Positions 20,015 through 29,041 of a stretch of DNA of 64,000 nt are shown here, piece after piece. The stretch comes from Aurelia coerulea (Eukaryota > Cnidaria > Scyphozoa > Semaeostomeae > Ulmaridae): positions 10,641,501 to 10,705,500 of the forward strand of contig CM076949.1 in the NCBI GenBank assembly GCA_039566865.1. The letters are read 5' to 3'. The position numbers and the translations under genes are program-made. The notes beneath the pieces are model-generated. The model ran no database searches, was not told where the DNA came from, and was given only the letters and a program-made list of their open reading frames with translations. Positions within the stretch are counted from its first letter, which is position 1. Each line of letters opens with the position of its first letter.

Positions 20015-23000
20015 CTACAAAAACCCTAAATCTTTAATGAAAACTTTGCACAATCTGCAGATGCAAGTATTTCCATGCCATAATTTTATTTTTCGCTTGA
20101 ATTCAAATAATGTGTTGGAATCTTTAATTTCCTTTGGCAACGAGGACCACAAAAGGTGACCTCTGTACTGAATATTTTCTATTCCGTATGTTGTTGTCTT
20201 TATATTCGGCAACTGCAAATGATTCTCACTTCTCAAACTGTAGTGAATATTTCTCTCAGTAAAAATGTTTTTCATAAATGTTGGATTTAGATTGTTTTTT
20301 GTTTTGAATATTTCAAGCATTAGCAATTGCAGATTGTGCTGATGAATGGTAACATATTTTTTCTTCAACTTTTCTAGCTCTGATATACTATCTCTGCATA
20401 CCAATCGCAGTGCTCTTTCGTGAATGCGATTTAATTTTGAATTAGTTGACCTATCATTAAACATCCATACAAGTGGGCAATAATTGAATTGTGCCCTGAT
20501 GAAGGAATTCATTAAAATTTCTGATTTGATAGGATCAATGTAATTAGACAAGCGAGCCAGTGCGTGAAGCTTTTGGTTAGCCTTTTTATATAAATCTTCA
20601 ACATGTTTTTTGAAACTTAATTTCTTATCAAAAGTCACACCTAGCAGCTTTTCATAATCACTTTCCTTAATTCTTGAATTTCCAATTGTGACCGTTGTTT
20701 CGGTGCTTTTATCACCAAATATCATCAGGTGGCACTTATCATTATTTAGCTTCAAAAAGTTGTCAGAAAACCATTTTACTATCACAGAGCTGTCTGCTTC
20801 TAATTGTCTAACAATAGTATCAAGATCCGCATGGCATGCAAAGATTGTGGTATCATCAGCATAGTTACATATCTTTGTGTGATATGCAAAAAAGAAGATA
20901 TCATTTATGAAGATGTTAAATAGCAAAGGCCCCAGGACCGACCCTTGCGGTACTCCAACTTTAATTTCTTTCCAGTCACTAAAATAGCTGTTGATCTTTA
21001 CTCTCTGTTGTCTTTTTGATAAATAGCTTCTTATGAGTTGAAGGGCGTCCAGATCAAGTCCATAGGCACTCAGTTTTGCTATTAAAAGCTCGTGGTTTAC
21101 ACAATCAAAAGCCTTTGAAAGATCCATGAACACTGCCCCTGCAAGTCCCTTGTTATCAATGCTGTTCTTACAATATTGCAAAAAGTTTAACAAAACATGC
21201 TGCGTGTTGTACCCTTGTCTAAACCCTCCTAATAGTGGTGAAAAAAAGCGTGCAGTAAATTCAGACAATTGTCTATGCATTAGTCGCTCAAATATTTTCG
21301 TGATTGTAGGAAGGAGACTAATTGGTCTATAATTCTTTTTGCTCATATTATCATCTTTTTTGAAGAGCGAAGAAACATCAGCATTTTTTAGATCATCTGG
21401 GAAGCGGCTTTCCTCAACAAGTTTATTGAAAAGCTCTGCAAGTGGAAAACAAAACAGATCTGCGTTAGACTTTAATATTCTTGCAGGGATTGCTTCCTGT
21501 GGGGAAGCCTTCTTGGGATCTAAATTTTGCAACTGTTCTTGCATTTCTTCGACTGTGATCTTCCTGAAGGAGAAATTTATGGTGCTTTTGACAGACGACT
21601 TTATTTTAAGGATACTGGGGTGTGACTGAAAACGTTTTATCATTGTTAAGCAGGGATCTTCTTCGTGAACATTCAAAGGCTCTTGATCGTCTTCATTAGC
21701 TATACACAAAGTTTCCGTTATATTTACAAAATAGTCATTTAAAATTTCAGCAACTCTACCATCATCTGATTCAACAACACCATTTTCTAGAAGGGTGATA
21801 CAAGAGCTACTTTGAATCTTATTTGAAAACAAGGGTTTTACAGCTTTCCAGAACCTCTTGTTGTCACTGACAACTTTAGGATCAAGTTGAGCATAGTAAG
21901 ACTTCTTATTTTGACGAAGGATTTTAACACACAGGTTTCTTTGCCTCTTATATGCAGTCCAATTTTCATTTGTTCGAATTCTATTGAATTTGTTTTTTAG
22001 TCGTGTGCGCTTCATGTTAGCCTTTCTAAGTTCTTTGGTCATAAAAGGTCCATCATTCGCTCTAAGGTATTTTTTCTTTAGAGGTGCATGCTTATCTAGT
22101 ATGCTCTTAACAGTAGAATTGAAAGTTTTGAAATCCTGCTTGATTAGAGGTTTTGAGTTAAGCTCTTCCCCAACCTTCTCTCTGAAAACGGAGTTATCAA
22201 ATTTACTGTAATCTCGGTAGGTGATAATCTTAGGGCCTTTTTTATGAAAACTGCCTTTCAATGCGGCTACTACCATTGCATGAAAATCCGATAAACCAGT
22301 TTCAATTGCTTTAATATTAGATAGTTTTCTCTTGTCACTAGTTAGTATTAAGTCTATGCAAGTTGGATTATCGGATTTAAAGCAAGTTGGCTTTTTGACG
22401 ACATTTTCCAGGCTGAATTCATGCATAAACTGATACAAGGAATTATCATCTTCACTAAGATTAAAGTCACCAATCATCATTAAATTGTCATATTGAGTAC
22501 AAAAGTGTTCAATGTTTTTTCGCATTTCTTCTAGAAAAAAATCTTTAGATTGCGAGGGAGGACGGTAGATGCCAATAAGCAACCATTTTATCTTATGTAG
22601 ATTTATTTCAATAGCTTTTGCTTCAATTTCTTTTGCTGTTGAGGTTTTTAGTGAAACCTCTTTGGCAGGCACACCTTCTTTAATATAAATCAGTAATCCT
22701 CCCCCATGCCGATTTCTGTCAGCCCTGATGGGTGGCATGTAGCCATCAATTTGAAACTGGCCAGGAGGGAAACTGGGATCTAGCTTGGTTTCTGATATCA
22801 CTAGTATATCGATATTGTTTGAAACCAGTTCTTTCAATGAATCGAATTTGTTTCTGATTGAATTTATATTCAGGTGCCCGATTATCAGATTGTTTTTACA
22901 ATTAAGTCTCATTTTCTTTAATAACAATTTGGCATCTACATCCCCTCTCACATCATCTTCACATATATTATCATACAAAAATTCATGCGAAATATTCACC

Positions 23001-23050
23001 TCATTATCAACACATATTTCGTTTTGTTCCCTGCTTCTGCAATTGATATG
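20015..23050 (-). CDS. LINE-A ORF2: APE endonuclease and reverse transcriptase
   Basis: The frame is open from the codon after the ORF1 stop (23050) to 20015, about 1011 codons; the first in-frame ATG lies well inside the endonuclease, and GTG 22997-22999 is the earliest near-cognate codon. Endonuclease: GHLNINSIRNKFD, SETKLD, LIGIYRPPS, MMIGDFNLS and TGLSDFHA, the catalytic boxes of the AP-endonuclease fold that nicks target DNA. RT: NYRPISLLP, FMDLSKAFDCVNH, VGVPQGSVLGPLLFNIFIND and ICNYADDTTIF with the YADD active site. The C-terminal domain continues to FKRKIKLWHGNTCICRLC. All key residues are present, so it may be active. Confidence 0.93.
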   Translation of the reverse strand, partial: HINCRSREQNEICVDNEVNISHEFLYDNICEDDVRGDVDAKLLLKKMRLNCKNNLIIGHLNINSIRNKFDSLKELVSNNIDILVISETKLDPSFPPGQFQIDGYMPPIRADRNRHGGGLLIYIKEGVPAKEVSLKTSTAKEIEAKAIEINLHKIKWLLIGIYRPPSQSKDFFLEEMRKNIEHFCTQYDNLMMIGDFNLSEDDNSLYQFMHEFSLENVVKKPTCFKSDNPTCIDLILTSDKRKLSNIKAIETGLSDFHAMVVAALKGSFHKKGPKIITYRDYSKFDNSVFREKVGEELNSKPLIKQDFKTFNSTVKSILDKHAPLKKKYLRANDGPFMTKELRKANMKRTRLKNKFNRIRTNENWTAYKRQRNLCVKILRQNKKSYYAQLDPKVVSDNKRFWKAVKPLFSNKIQSSSCITLLENGVVESDDGRVAEILNDYFVNITETLCIANEDDQEPLNVHEEDPCLTMIKRFQSHPSILKIKSSVKSTINFSFRKITVEEMQEQLQNLDPKKASPQEAIPARILKSNADLFCFPLAELFNKLVEESRFPDDLKNADVSSLFKKDDNMSKKNYRPISLLPTITKIFERLMHRQLSEFTARFFSPLLGGFRQGYNTQHVLLNFLQYCKNSIDNKGLAGAVFMDLSKAFDCVNHELLIAKLSAYGLDLDALQLIRSYLSKRQQRVKINSYFSDWKEIKVGVPQGSVLGPLLFNIFINDIFFFAYHTKICNYADDTTIFACHADLDTIVRQLEADSSVIVKWFSDNFLKLNNDKCHLMIFGDKSTETTVTIGNSRIKESDYEKLLGVTFDKKLSFKKHVEDLYKKANQKLHALARLSNYIDPIKSEILMNSFIRAQFNYCPLVWMFNDRSTNSKLNRIHERALRLVCRDSISELEKLKKKYVTIHQHNLQLLMLEIFKTKNNLNPTFMKNIFTERNIHYSLRSENHLQLPNIKTTTYGIENIQYRGHLLWSSLPKEIKDSNTLFEFKRKIKLWHGNTCICRLCKVFIKDLGFL

Positions 23051-24355
23051 TCAATTCTTCAAGGCTGATGTAATGTTAAACGCTAATTTTGTATCCCCAA
23101 AGCGATTTAAATGTAGTCCACTGCGATTGAGATGATGACTAACTTCGATATTACTGTTGTCGATGAAGGGAAAATTAGCTTCTCCGCAAAGCTCCTTTAA
23201 AACTCTGTTGACATTTGATATTCGTGCATTCATTTTACCATCATCTCGCTTAATGATTCCGGAAACATAGACAGTATTTTCATCTGCTTTGAGCGTCTTC
23301 GCTAAACCAAAGATTGTCTTCGCAATTTCATCGTCATCTTCTTCATCTCGGAAGTCATTGGCCCCTGTATGCAATACAAAGCATCTCGGTTTTCTCTTCA
23401 TAGATGGTACGGCATGGAACGACATGTCATCCGTAGAAGCTCCTGGAAAGCTTCTTACAATTACCTTTTCGTTGCTTTTCATCGATGTTTTCATTTTCCA
23501 GCCTTGAAGATTCTTAACCATGGAATCACCTAAAATTATTACATTATGGTTGGTCATAACGTTGTTGCCGATAGCATTTGGCACTTTCTTTTCCTTTGAT
23601 TCGACTGGCTTGTCATCCCGTTCTTTGTTGTTTACGTTCGTGTTTGCCTCGGGTTGCTGTTGGGCTTTGTCTTTTGACTTCAACTTTTTCTTTTTTCCTT
23701 TCTTCATTGACTCCATTTGGCTTGTTTCCATAGCAATGTCTTCATAGACAATGGGGGACTTTTGTTCTCGTGTATCATTCTTATTGTTTGTGCTACTTTT
23801 ATTTGAAAGCTTTGTAACAGTCTCGTTCTTTGTACCACTGGGAGGCGCATGGATTAATTTTCCTGAGGGAATTCCGGTTTGGCTTGTTGACATATCTTGC
23901 TTAGGCCTATCCAATAACTTAGAAATAATTTCATGTTGATAAGCCAATTGCCGTTCCAGGGAAAAAATGCGCTCGTGTAAGCTCCGGACCAACGCTTCGT
24001 TAATCTGATCCATTTTTTGCGGATCCATTTTTTCCCTGCAGCTCCCATCACTTTGGCTCTGTTCAAATTGAGCTCTCAAGGATGAAATTTCTTTGAATGT
24101 GTGCTCTTTATAATCTTGAAAGTCAACAACAAATCTTTCGAAATCCTCATCTTTTTTATATGGTAACTCTGCCATTGGCTCTGTCTGCATATCGGCATCT
24201 CTAAATTCTTCTTCGCCAGGTGATATCTGTTCTTTTCGTTTCCGATACGATATTTTTCCGTTCATGATTGAGGAATAGATTCTTTGTTGTTGAGTTGCTT
24301 CCTCGATGGCGGTCTTCGTAGTTGTAACATCCCAGCCGTGTTTTGTCTTGCACAA
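23051..24355 (-). CDS. LINE-A ORF1 protein with SGNH esterase domain
   Basis: Up to 435 codons; the first ATG is at 24265, though the frame is open upstream to about 24390 and reads protein-like there (TTG at 24355). N-terminal half: charged, with a predicted coiled coil (about residues 70-150) and a Lys-rich linker. C-terminal half: SGNH hydrolase with block I VIILGDSMV (nucleophile Ser), block II SFPGAST, block III VLHTGANDF and block V SGLHLN (His). Esterase-bearing ORF1 proteins are known from CR1/L2 LINEs, where they are thought to bind RNA and lipid or membrane. It ends at TGA 23051-23053, in the same frame as ORF2. No damage is visible. Confidence 0.92.
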   Translation of the reverse strand: MCKTKHGWDVTTTKTAIEEATQQQRIYSSIMNGKISYRKRKEQISPGEEEFRDADMQTEPMAELPYKKDEDFERFVVDFQDYKEHTFKEISSLRAQFEQSQSDGSCREKMDPQKMDQINEALVRSLHERIFSLERQLAYQHEIISKLLDRPKQDMSTSQTGIPSGKLIHAPPSGTKNETVTKLSNKSSTNNKNDTREQKSPIVYEDIAMETSQMESMKKGKKKKLKSKDKAQQQPEANTNVNNKERDDKPVESKEKKVPNAIGNNVMTNHNVIILGDSMVKNLQGWKMKTSMKSNEKVIVRSFPGASTDDMSFHAVPSMKRKPRCFVLHTGANDFRDEEDDDEIAKTIFGLAKTLKADENTVYVSGIIKRDDGKMNARISNVNRVLKELCGEANFPFIDNSNIEVSHHLNRSGLHLNRFGDTKLAFNITSALKN

Positions 24356-24720
24356 CTCAGCGATGTTTTCGAAATACCTTCCTTATTTACTATTCCTTAG
24401 TTGTTCTGTAACCTGTACTATAATTTCAGTATTCTTTTCCATATTTTATCGTGTTGTTTTATCAAATCTATTTACAGATTAGCAGAGACTAATTTTGCAC
24501 GTCCGTTCACAATACTGATAGGTAGAAATGATAGGTAGAAGAAGGCCCAATGACTGATAGGTAGAAGAAGGCCCAACTTCGAACAATACCGCAATTTTAG
24601 GCCCAAAAAATAAGAAACTAATTAAGAAACTTTTACTACTAAAACACCGAAATTTTCATGAGAAATTAAGAAACTTTTAGTACTAAGTGCTGATCCAAGT
24701 TTCTTATAAAAAAAACGCGT

Positions 24721-24936
24721 ACCTTTTATCAAAAATTCGTGACACGGTTTTGCAGTTCAGGGCCTTAAGTCTTTGGTAAATAGATAGTCGTGGTCCAACG
24801 ATTGTACACAAAGATTTTTTCGCAAGGGTGGTCGATTTTGCCTTGAATCTAGAATAAATCATGAACGATTTTATTGAATCAACTAAATATATTTTTATGA
24901 TATTCTACGTTTAATTCTGCGTCGAATGATGCATAT
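24721..24936. other. Unique spacer
   Basis: No frame or repeat recognised between two inverted-repeat elements. Confidence 0.3.
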
Positions 24937-27675
24937 AGACAGGGTTTTTTCTCAAAAAAAACTGGCAAAGTGGCTAACCTCAAATTTTATTTCGTATTTG
25001 CACTAAATTGACTATGGAGATTTCAAATCCAAGATGGGCCAAAAAAATTTTGACCCGAAGTCAACTTTTTGGTGACGTCATCAACTTCGAGAAAATTCAC
25101 TTATAACCGCTCTAAATTTTTTCTCGTAACTACTACTGCCAAACAAATTACATATTTGAATAGCACACAGTCAGTGCTTTCGAAAGATGTATATATTTAC
25201 TATTTTTGCTCACTTTTGATTTATAGGTATGACGTCATCATTCATTTATGACGTCATCCATGTTTATGAATAAGTAGCAATAGTAAAGCAGATTGTTGTG
25301 ATAAAAGCATGATACTTGGTGAACATAGGCAGTTTGACAAGCTGAAAAATATTGGATATAGAGCCACTTCAAAATATGCCCCCAAATGCTATTTTTAGAC
25401 AGGGGTACTAGAGCCCAGTCCCCCAAAATGAAACACTGCTGTTACAAATGAACAAAGTGACGAATAGATACAATACTTGGTATTCTTAGCAAATTTGACA
25501 CGCTGAAAACATGGAATAAACGGCCATTCCACACACCCCCCCCCCCCCCCCCCCGAAGCTATTTTTAGACGGGCTCGAGTCTAATTCCCAAAAATGAAAA
25601 ACTGCTGTAACTAATAAAAGACACGACGGATAGATACATTACTTCGTAGTCCTGGCAAGTTTTACACGCTGAGAAATATGGAACGTATGACCATTCCAAA
25701 GTATTCCTCAATGCTTTATTTAGACTTCGGCACTTGGGAATAATCTCCCAAACCAAAAAATGGACGTAACTATTGAACTTTGCAATATAAATTTACACAA
25801 AATTTGTTATACGAAGGCAGTCTGCACTAGCCAGCTGAATTGGTTAATTTGAAAACTGAATACGAAAGGCTATCCATTGAAGGAAAAAGGTTACTAAACT
25901 ACGGTGAGAAGCCTAAGAAAGGCTCAGCAGTCTCCATTACATTTGCACATATAGCGGTACGGGGAAGTCTGGTATTGGCACGTTTGCATCGTCTACATCT
26001 AGTGGAAGCCTACAAGAAGACAATGGACAGCGGGGTCGTAGCAGGGGCTGTCTTGACGGACCTTTGGACGGTCTTCGATTGTATAAATCATGAATTATTG
26101 TTTGCAAAACTGAATACATATGGCTTCAGTAGATCTTCCTTGCTGTTTATCCATAGCTATCTCACTGACAGGAAGCAGAGAGTAAATGTCATTGGTTCAT
26201 TCAGCACAAAGACAGAAACCATCCTGGGAGTACCGCAAGGTTCGGTCTTGGGGCCCCTTTTTAAACATATACCTGAATCACCTTTTTATGTTCCTGGAGG
26301 AGACCGAAATCTGTAATTATACGGACGACACAACTATTTATGCGTGTGGTCCTAAAATCGAAATGTCACCATACATTTAGAGGATGATGCTCTTAAAATA
26401 ACTGGATGGTTTCCAAACAATCTTGTAAAACTAAATGAGGACAAATGCCACTTAATGATTTTTGGTGCAAAAGGAAATATTGAAATTTCAATCAAAGTAG
26501 GCGAGGCCTGTGTGAAAGAAAGTACTTAGGAGATTATTCTCTGTATAAATTTCTATCAATTACTTTCTTTCAAACAACATGTCAAGTCTCTCTGTAAAAA
26601 AGCTGGCTAAAAACTCCATGCTCTTGCTCGAATATCAAGTTACATGGGCTCTGAAAAACTGCAGCAGTTAATGAGGGCGTTTGTTTTATCTGATTTCAGC
26701 TAGTGTCCGCTTGTTTGGATGTTCTATGATAGAACTTTGAATCATAGAATAAATCATATTCAGGAAAGAGCATTACGCATTGCATACAAATATTGCGAGA
26801 ATGATTCTGGTTTTCTCCTGGAGCTGTTTAAGTCCGTGCCAAAACATTTAAGAAACCTACAGTTACTCATGACTGAAATTTATAAAACAAAGTGCAGCAG
26901 CTTTTCACTTTGGGGGATTGGGGCTCTAGTTTCCTTGTCTAACAATAGCATTGGGGGGCATTTTTTAACTGGCTCTTTATCCAATATTTTTCAGCTTGTC
27001 AAACTGCTTATGTTCACCACGTATCGTGCTTTTATCACAACAATCTGCTGTACTATTGCTACTTCAGGGGGGGGGGATTTGGAATGGCCGTTTCTTCCAT
27101 GTTTTTCAGCGTGTCAAATTTGCTAAGAATACCAAGTATTGTATCTATTCGTCATTTTGTTAATTTGTAACAGCAGTTTTTCATTTTGGGGGACTGGGCT
27201 CTAGTACCCCTGTCTAAAAATGGCATTTTGGGGCATATTTTGAAGTGGCTCTATATCCAATATTTTTCAGCTTGTCAAACTGCCTATGTTCACCAAGTAT
27301 CATGCTTTTATCACAACAATCTGCTTTACTATTGCTACTTATTCATAAACATGGATGACGTCATATATGAATGATGACGTCATACCTATAAATCAAAAGT
27401 GAGCAAAAATAGTAAATATATACATCATTCGATAGCGCTGACAGTGTGCTATTCAAATATGTAATTTGTTTGGCAGTAGTAGTCATGAGAAAAAATTTAG
27501 AGCGGTTATAAGTGCATTTTCTCGAAGTTGATGACGTCACCAAAAAGTTGACTTCCGGTCAAAAATTTTTTTGGCCCATCTTGGAGTTGAAATCTCCATA
27601 GTCAATTTAGTGAAAATAAGGAATAAAATTTGAGGTTAGCCGCTTAGCCAGTTTTTTTGAGAAAAAACCCTGTCT
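24937..27675. mobile_element. Long inverted-repeat element (2.7 kb) with about 600-bp arms
   Basis: The left arm 24937-25552 and right arm 27065-27675 are inverted copies of each other: AGACAGGGTTTTTTCTC at the outer edges, then GATGACGTCA-containing blocks, a segment with TATAGAGCCACTTC, and a poly-C/poly-G run at the inner ends (25536-25554, 27068-27076). Within the arms, degenerate units of about 160-190 bp repeat in tandem (25375, 25555; 26905, 27176). The centre is a broken LINE fragment. Long arms made of tandem units resemble Foldback elements. No target duplication is evident. Confidence 0.75.
25840..26905 (+). pseudogene. LINE family A-related RT fragment, heavily degraded
   Basis: From about 25975 the sequence reads as the RT of a CR1/L2 LINE: AVLTDLWTVFDCINHELLFA, YLTDRKQRVNV and ILGVPQGSVLGPLF. 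It then shifts frame in a T run near 26265 to ICNYTDDTTIYA, where the YADD box has become YTDD. The thumb and C-terminal region (MIFGAK, HALARISSY, CPLVWMF, NHIQERALRIAY) follows with several stops to about 26905. It matches the intact element at 20015-23050 along its length. It lies between the inverted arms and has no function. Confidence 0.85.
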
Positions 27676-27824
27676 AATAAGTTTGTTTGATATATCTTGA
27701 CGAACGGCCGTGGTAAACGGAGTTTCTTAATCGCCGCCTGAACGGTTACAGTAACCTTAAAATGGATACTATAAGTGCGGATGAAGAACGAGCGAGAAAT
27801 AGACAAAAATTTGATGTTTTTTAG

Positions 27825-27865
27825 CACACTAAGGCCTTTCAAGTCATTACTATCATCAGAGTGTG
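27825..27865 (-). ncRNA. Hammerhead ribozyme motif, Penelope element 1, left end
   Basis: Minus-strand 41-nt motif: helix I CACACT/AGTGTG (6 bp), core CTGATGA, helix II AGT-AATG-ACT, core GAAA, then GGCC as a 2-bp loopless helix III, and the cleavage triplet CTT. This is the minimal type-I form reported in Penelope-like elements, which may cleave as a dimer through the AAGGCCTT palindrome. The base pair next to the core in helix II is a T-T mismatch (usually G-C), so activity may be low. Confidence 0.7.
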
Positions 27866-27957
27866 ACTGACAAACTGAATTGAAACTCTTATAATAATAC
27901 TGAGATTAATATGTTTACGTAATAACAGACGAGTGAGAATAGTGTTAAGTTAATGTG

Positions 27958-28404
27958 TCAATTGAGGATTGCGTGTCCTGCTTTGAATAGTTTTTCTTCA
28001 TAGGTGGTCAGTAATTTCGAGGAACTTAATGATATGAACGCAAAGACTTTGAAAAACGGTTCTTTCAATTTATTATGTTTATTTCCACATTGAAAAACAT
28101 GTCTTGGAAAGATGCACGACGAGACTCCAGACCGTGACTCTGAAATGTGATTGTTCATGCGGAGGCGAAAGTTTGTCGTTTGACCAATATAACTGACTTT
28201 TTCATGACACAAATTGCATGATAAAAGTAAACAACAATTTTGCTCTTGCACGATATATCGCATTTTTTATGTTCCAAATGACGTTTTTTGCTGTTAAAAA
28301 CGAATCAACGGGCTGTAAATACAATTTGCAAAGTTTACATCGCTTATCATTGCAAAGAGTGATACCATTAGAGGATATTGTTGCTGTTGTCGTTGGTGTG
28401 TTAG
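27958..28404 (-). pseudogene. GIY-YIG endonuclease of Penelope element 1 (3' part)
   Basis: Minus-strand reading: linker with cysteine group LCNDKRCKLCKLYLQP (about 28330), then a frame change near 28240-28260 into the nuclease core CNLCHEKVSYIGQTTNFRLR, followed by NNHISESRSGVSSCIFPRHV and a C-terminal YEEKLFKAGHAILN ending at 27958. The conserved YIG and downstream Arg of the GIY-YIG fold are present. Role: nicking target DNA for RT priming. The Gypsy element 2 insertion at 28405 separates this part from the rest of the element. Inactive as it stands. Confidence 0.88.
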
Positions 28405-28681
28405 TGTTAGACACTCGATTAATAAGGTTTGACACCAATAAACGAAGTCTTAAACGCGATACTTCATAAGAACTCCAGCTTTAAATATACACGATTTCAT
28501 AAAAACAGGCGGTCAAAAACTTAGGCCTAGCGTGACAACAACAACAACGATATCGAATCGAGGCTGATCGATGACGTAATCGATACTTAGAAAAGTGTCT
28601 CTTTTGGGGGGTAAACATCAAAAAACAAAAACTACATGAAGTGTAAAATGCTAAACAATACGATTGTTCATACATTTCACA
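28405..28681 (-). repeat. 3' LTR of Gypsy element 2
   Basis: 277 bp, preceded on the coding strand by the purine tract GGAGGGGAGTA (28682-28692) and flanked by TTAG at 28401-28404. Confidence 0.97.
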
Positions 28682-29041
28682 TACTCCCCTCCAAAAGAAA
28701 TGTTGTCCGCAACATTGAATTGAAGATGTCTTCGAAACATCGTAGGACTCAGGAAATCAACGTTCAAATATCTCTGGTTCACTGTGATTGGCGCCAACAG
28801 TATCACATACTATTCAGAACAATAACGTATTTCTGAAATATAATGATTTGCTCGAGTCATTCGTCAAATGTGAAGCAATGTGCATCGGTCTATGATGAAA
28901 ATGTTCATCGCACGTGTATCTTTAAAACTTTGGTCAAATAATGTATTACAAACGAGTCTTTTCTCAACGAAATAACGGTAGGAATCGAGTCTTTTCTCTC
29001 AACATAAACGATCAATTGTATAGTTGCAAAACTCGATAAGT

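Larger units (their letters stand above)
19887..24590 (-). mobile_element. LINE family A (CR1/L2-type), two intact ORFs
   Basis: The minus-strand element has ORF1 with an SGNH esterase and ORF2 with APE endonuclease plus RT, both uninterrupted. The 3' end after the ORF2 stop is about 125 bp and closes with a TTA/TAT microsatellite (about 19887-19906), as CR1/L2 elements do in place of poly-A. The 5' side has a repeated GATAGGTAGAAGAAGGCCC (24525-24590). End positions are approximate. Confidence 0.85.
19676..24720. mobile_element. Second 'AGTTTCTTAA' inverted-repeat element, split by a LINE
   Basis: The ends match those of 3790-4294: ACACGTTTTTT...GTAAGAAACT at 19676 and AAGTTTCTTATAAAAAAAACGCGT at 24720, with subterminal AGTTTCTTAA copies and further shared bases (about 19700-19800 and 24580-24720). 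The element lies in reverse orientation to the other copy. Between the two halves sits a complete LINE, so this is a short element of about 0.3-0.5 kb with a later LINE insertion. Confidence 0.75.

Noticed and set aside
25536..25554. Poly-C run as a regulatory or telomeric feature
   Set aside because: It is the inner end of one arm of the inverted-repeat element; the other arm has the matching G run at 27068-27076.
28481..28675. A Cys-rich frame found twice (also 35405-35599)
   Set aside because: It lies wholly within the two identical LTRs of Gypsy element 2; duplication reflects the LTRs and not a gene family.
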